64,000 nt of DNA, from assembly GCF_036320965.1 (NCBI RefSeq), contig NC_092226.1, forward strand, positions 17,291,002-17,355,001, given 5' to 3'. The stretch is not shown here. Positions within the stretch are counted from its first letter, which is position 1. Source of the DNA: Panulirus ornatus (Eukaryota; Arthropoda; Malacostraca; Decapoda; Palinuridae). More model-generated notes on the stretch are below. The model did not search any database. It was given only the letters and a program-made list of their open reading frames with translations, and was not told the origin of the DNA.

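Noticed and set aside
63931..63936. Splice donor GTAGCT ending ZWILCH exon j at 63930
   Set aside because: Homology to the ZWILCH C-terminal region continues in frame past it to the window edge.

Overview
The window is animal nuclear DNA and reads like an intron-rich, repeat-rich arthropod genome. The repeat families resemble those I associate with decapod crustaceans, but the species cannot be fixed from sequence alone. There are no bacterial-style operons. The open reading frames that look long are almost all reverse transcriptase (RT) fragments of retrotransposons, or their antisense shadows.

The one host gene I can support is an orthologue of ZWILCH, the kinetochore protein of the ROD-Zwilch-ZW10 (RZZ) complex. 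Ten coding exons lie on the + strand: 8441-8540, 12932-13078, 23243-23383, 29195-29375, 32165-32284, 35554-35657, 45136-45268, 45514-45686, 52508-52599 and 63887 to beyond 64000. All nine introns have GT-AG borders and the codon phases join without conflict. The exons give about 434 residues that align in order with the middle and C-terminal part of vertebrate ZWILCH. The N-terminal exons and the last part of the 3' end were not found or lie outside the window. The gene spans more than 55 kb because eight of its introns hold transposable elements. Only the 245-bp intron at 45269-45513 is clean.

The dominant element is one family of APE-type non-LTR retrotransposon, called family A here. More than twenty segments occur on both strands, mostly 5'-truncated. 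Young copies have RT frames of 260-500 codons (15930-17640, 24361-25390, 37353-39355, 46916-48105, 53851-55928, 58270-59620); others are very decayed. Two 3' UTR forms exist, a long one and one with an internal deletion of about 230 bp. Copies are nested inside one another, and one (53851-55928) is a twin-priming 5' inversion with a 16-bp target-site duplication. A short SINE-like family (4471, 21160, 21330, 22553, 25408, 28465 and 40868) ends in the same tail and potential hairpin as family A, which suggests that it uses the family A machinery.

Other repeats are a roughly 600-bp non-coding dispersed repeat (five copies plus a reversed piece), a roughly 200-bp dispersed repeat (four copies), a tRNA-derived SINE (31556-31703), a hAT-type MITE candidate (41233-41968), Jockey/CR1-like RT fragments (11096, 29850, 32930 and 48963), ancient RT relics, local tandem duplications and AT microsatellites. 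I found no tRNA or rRNA gene, CRISPR array, or evidence for a new defence or metabolic system. The most informative content is the ZWILCH gene model and the LINE/SINE tail relationship.
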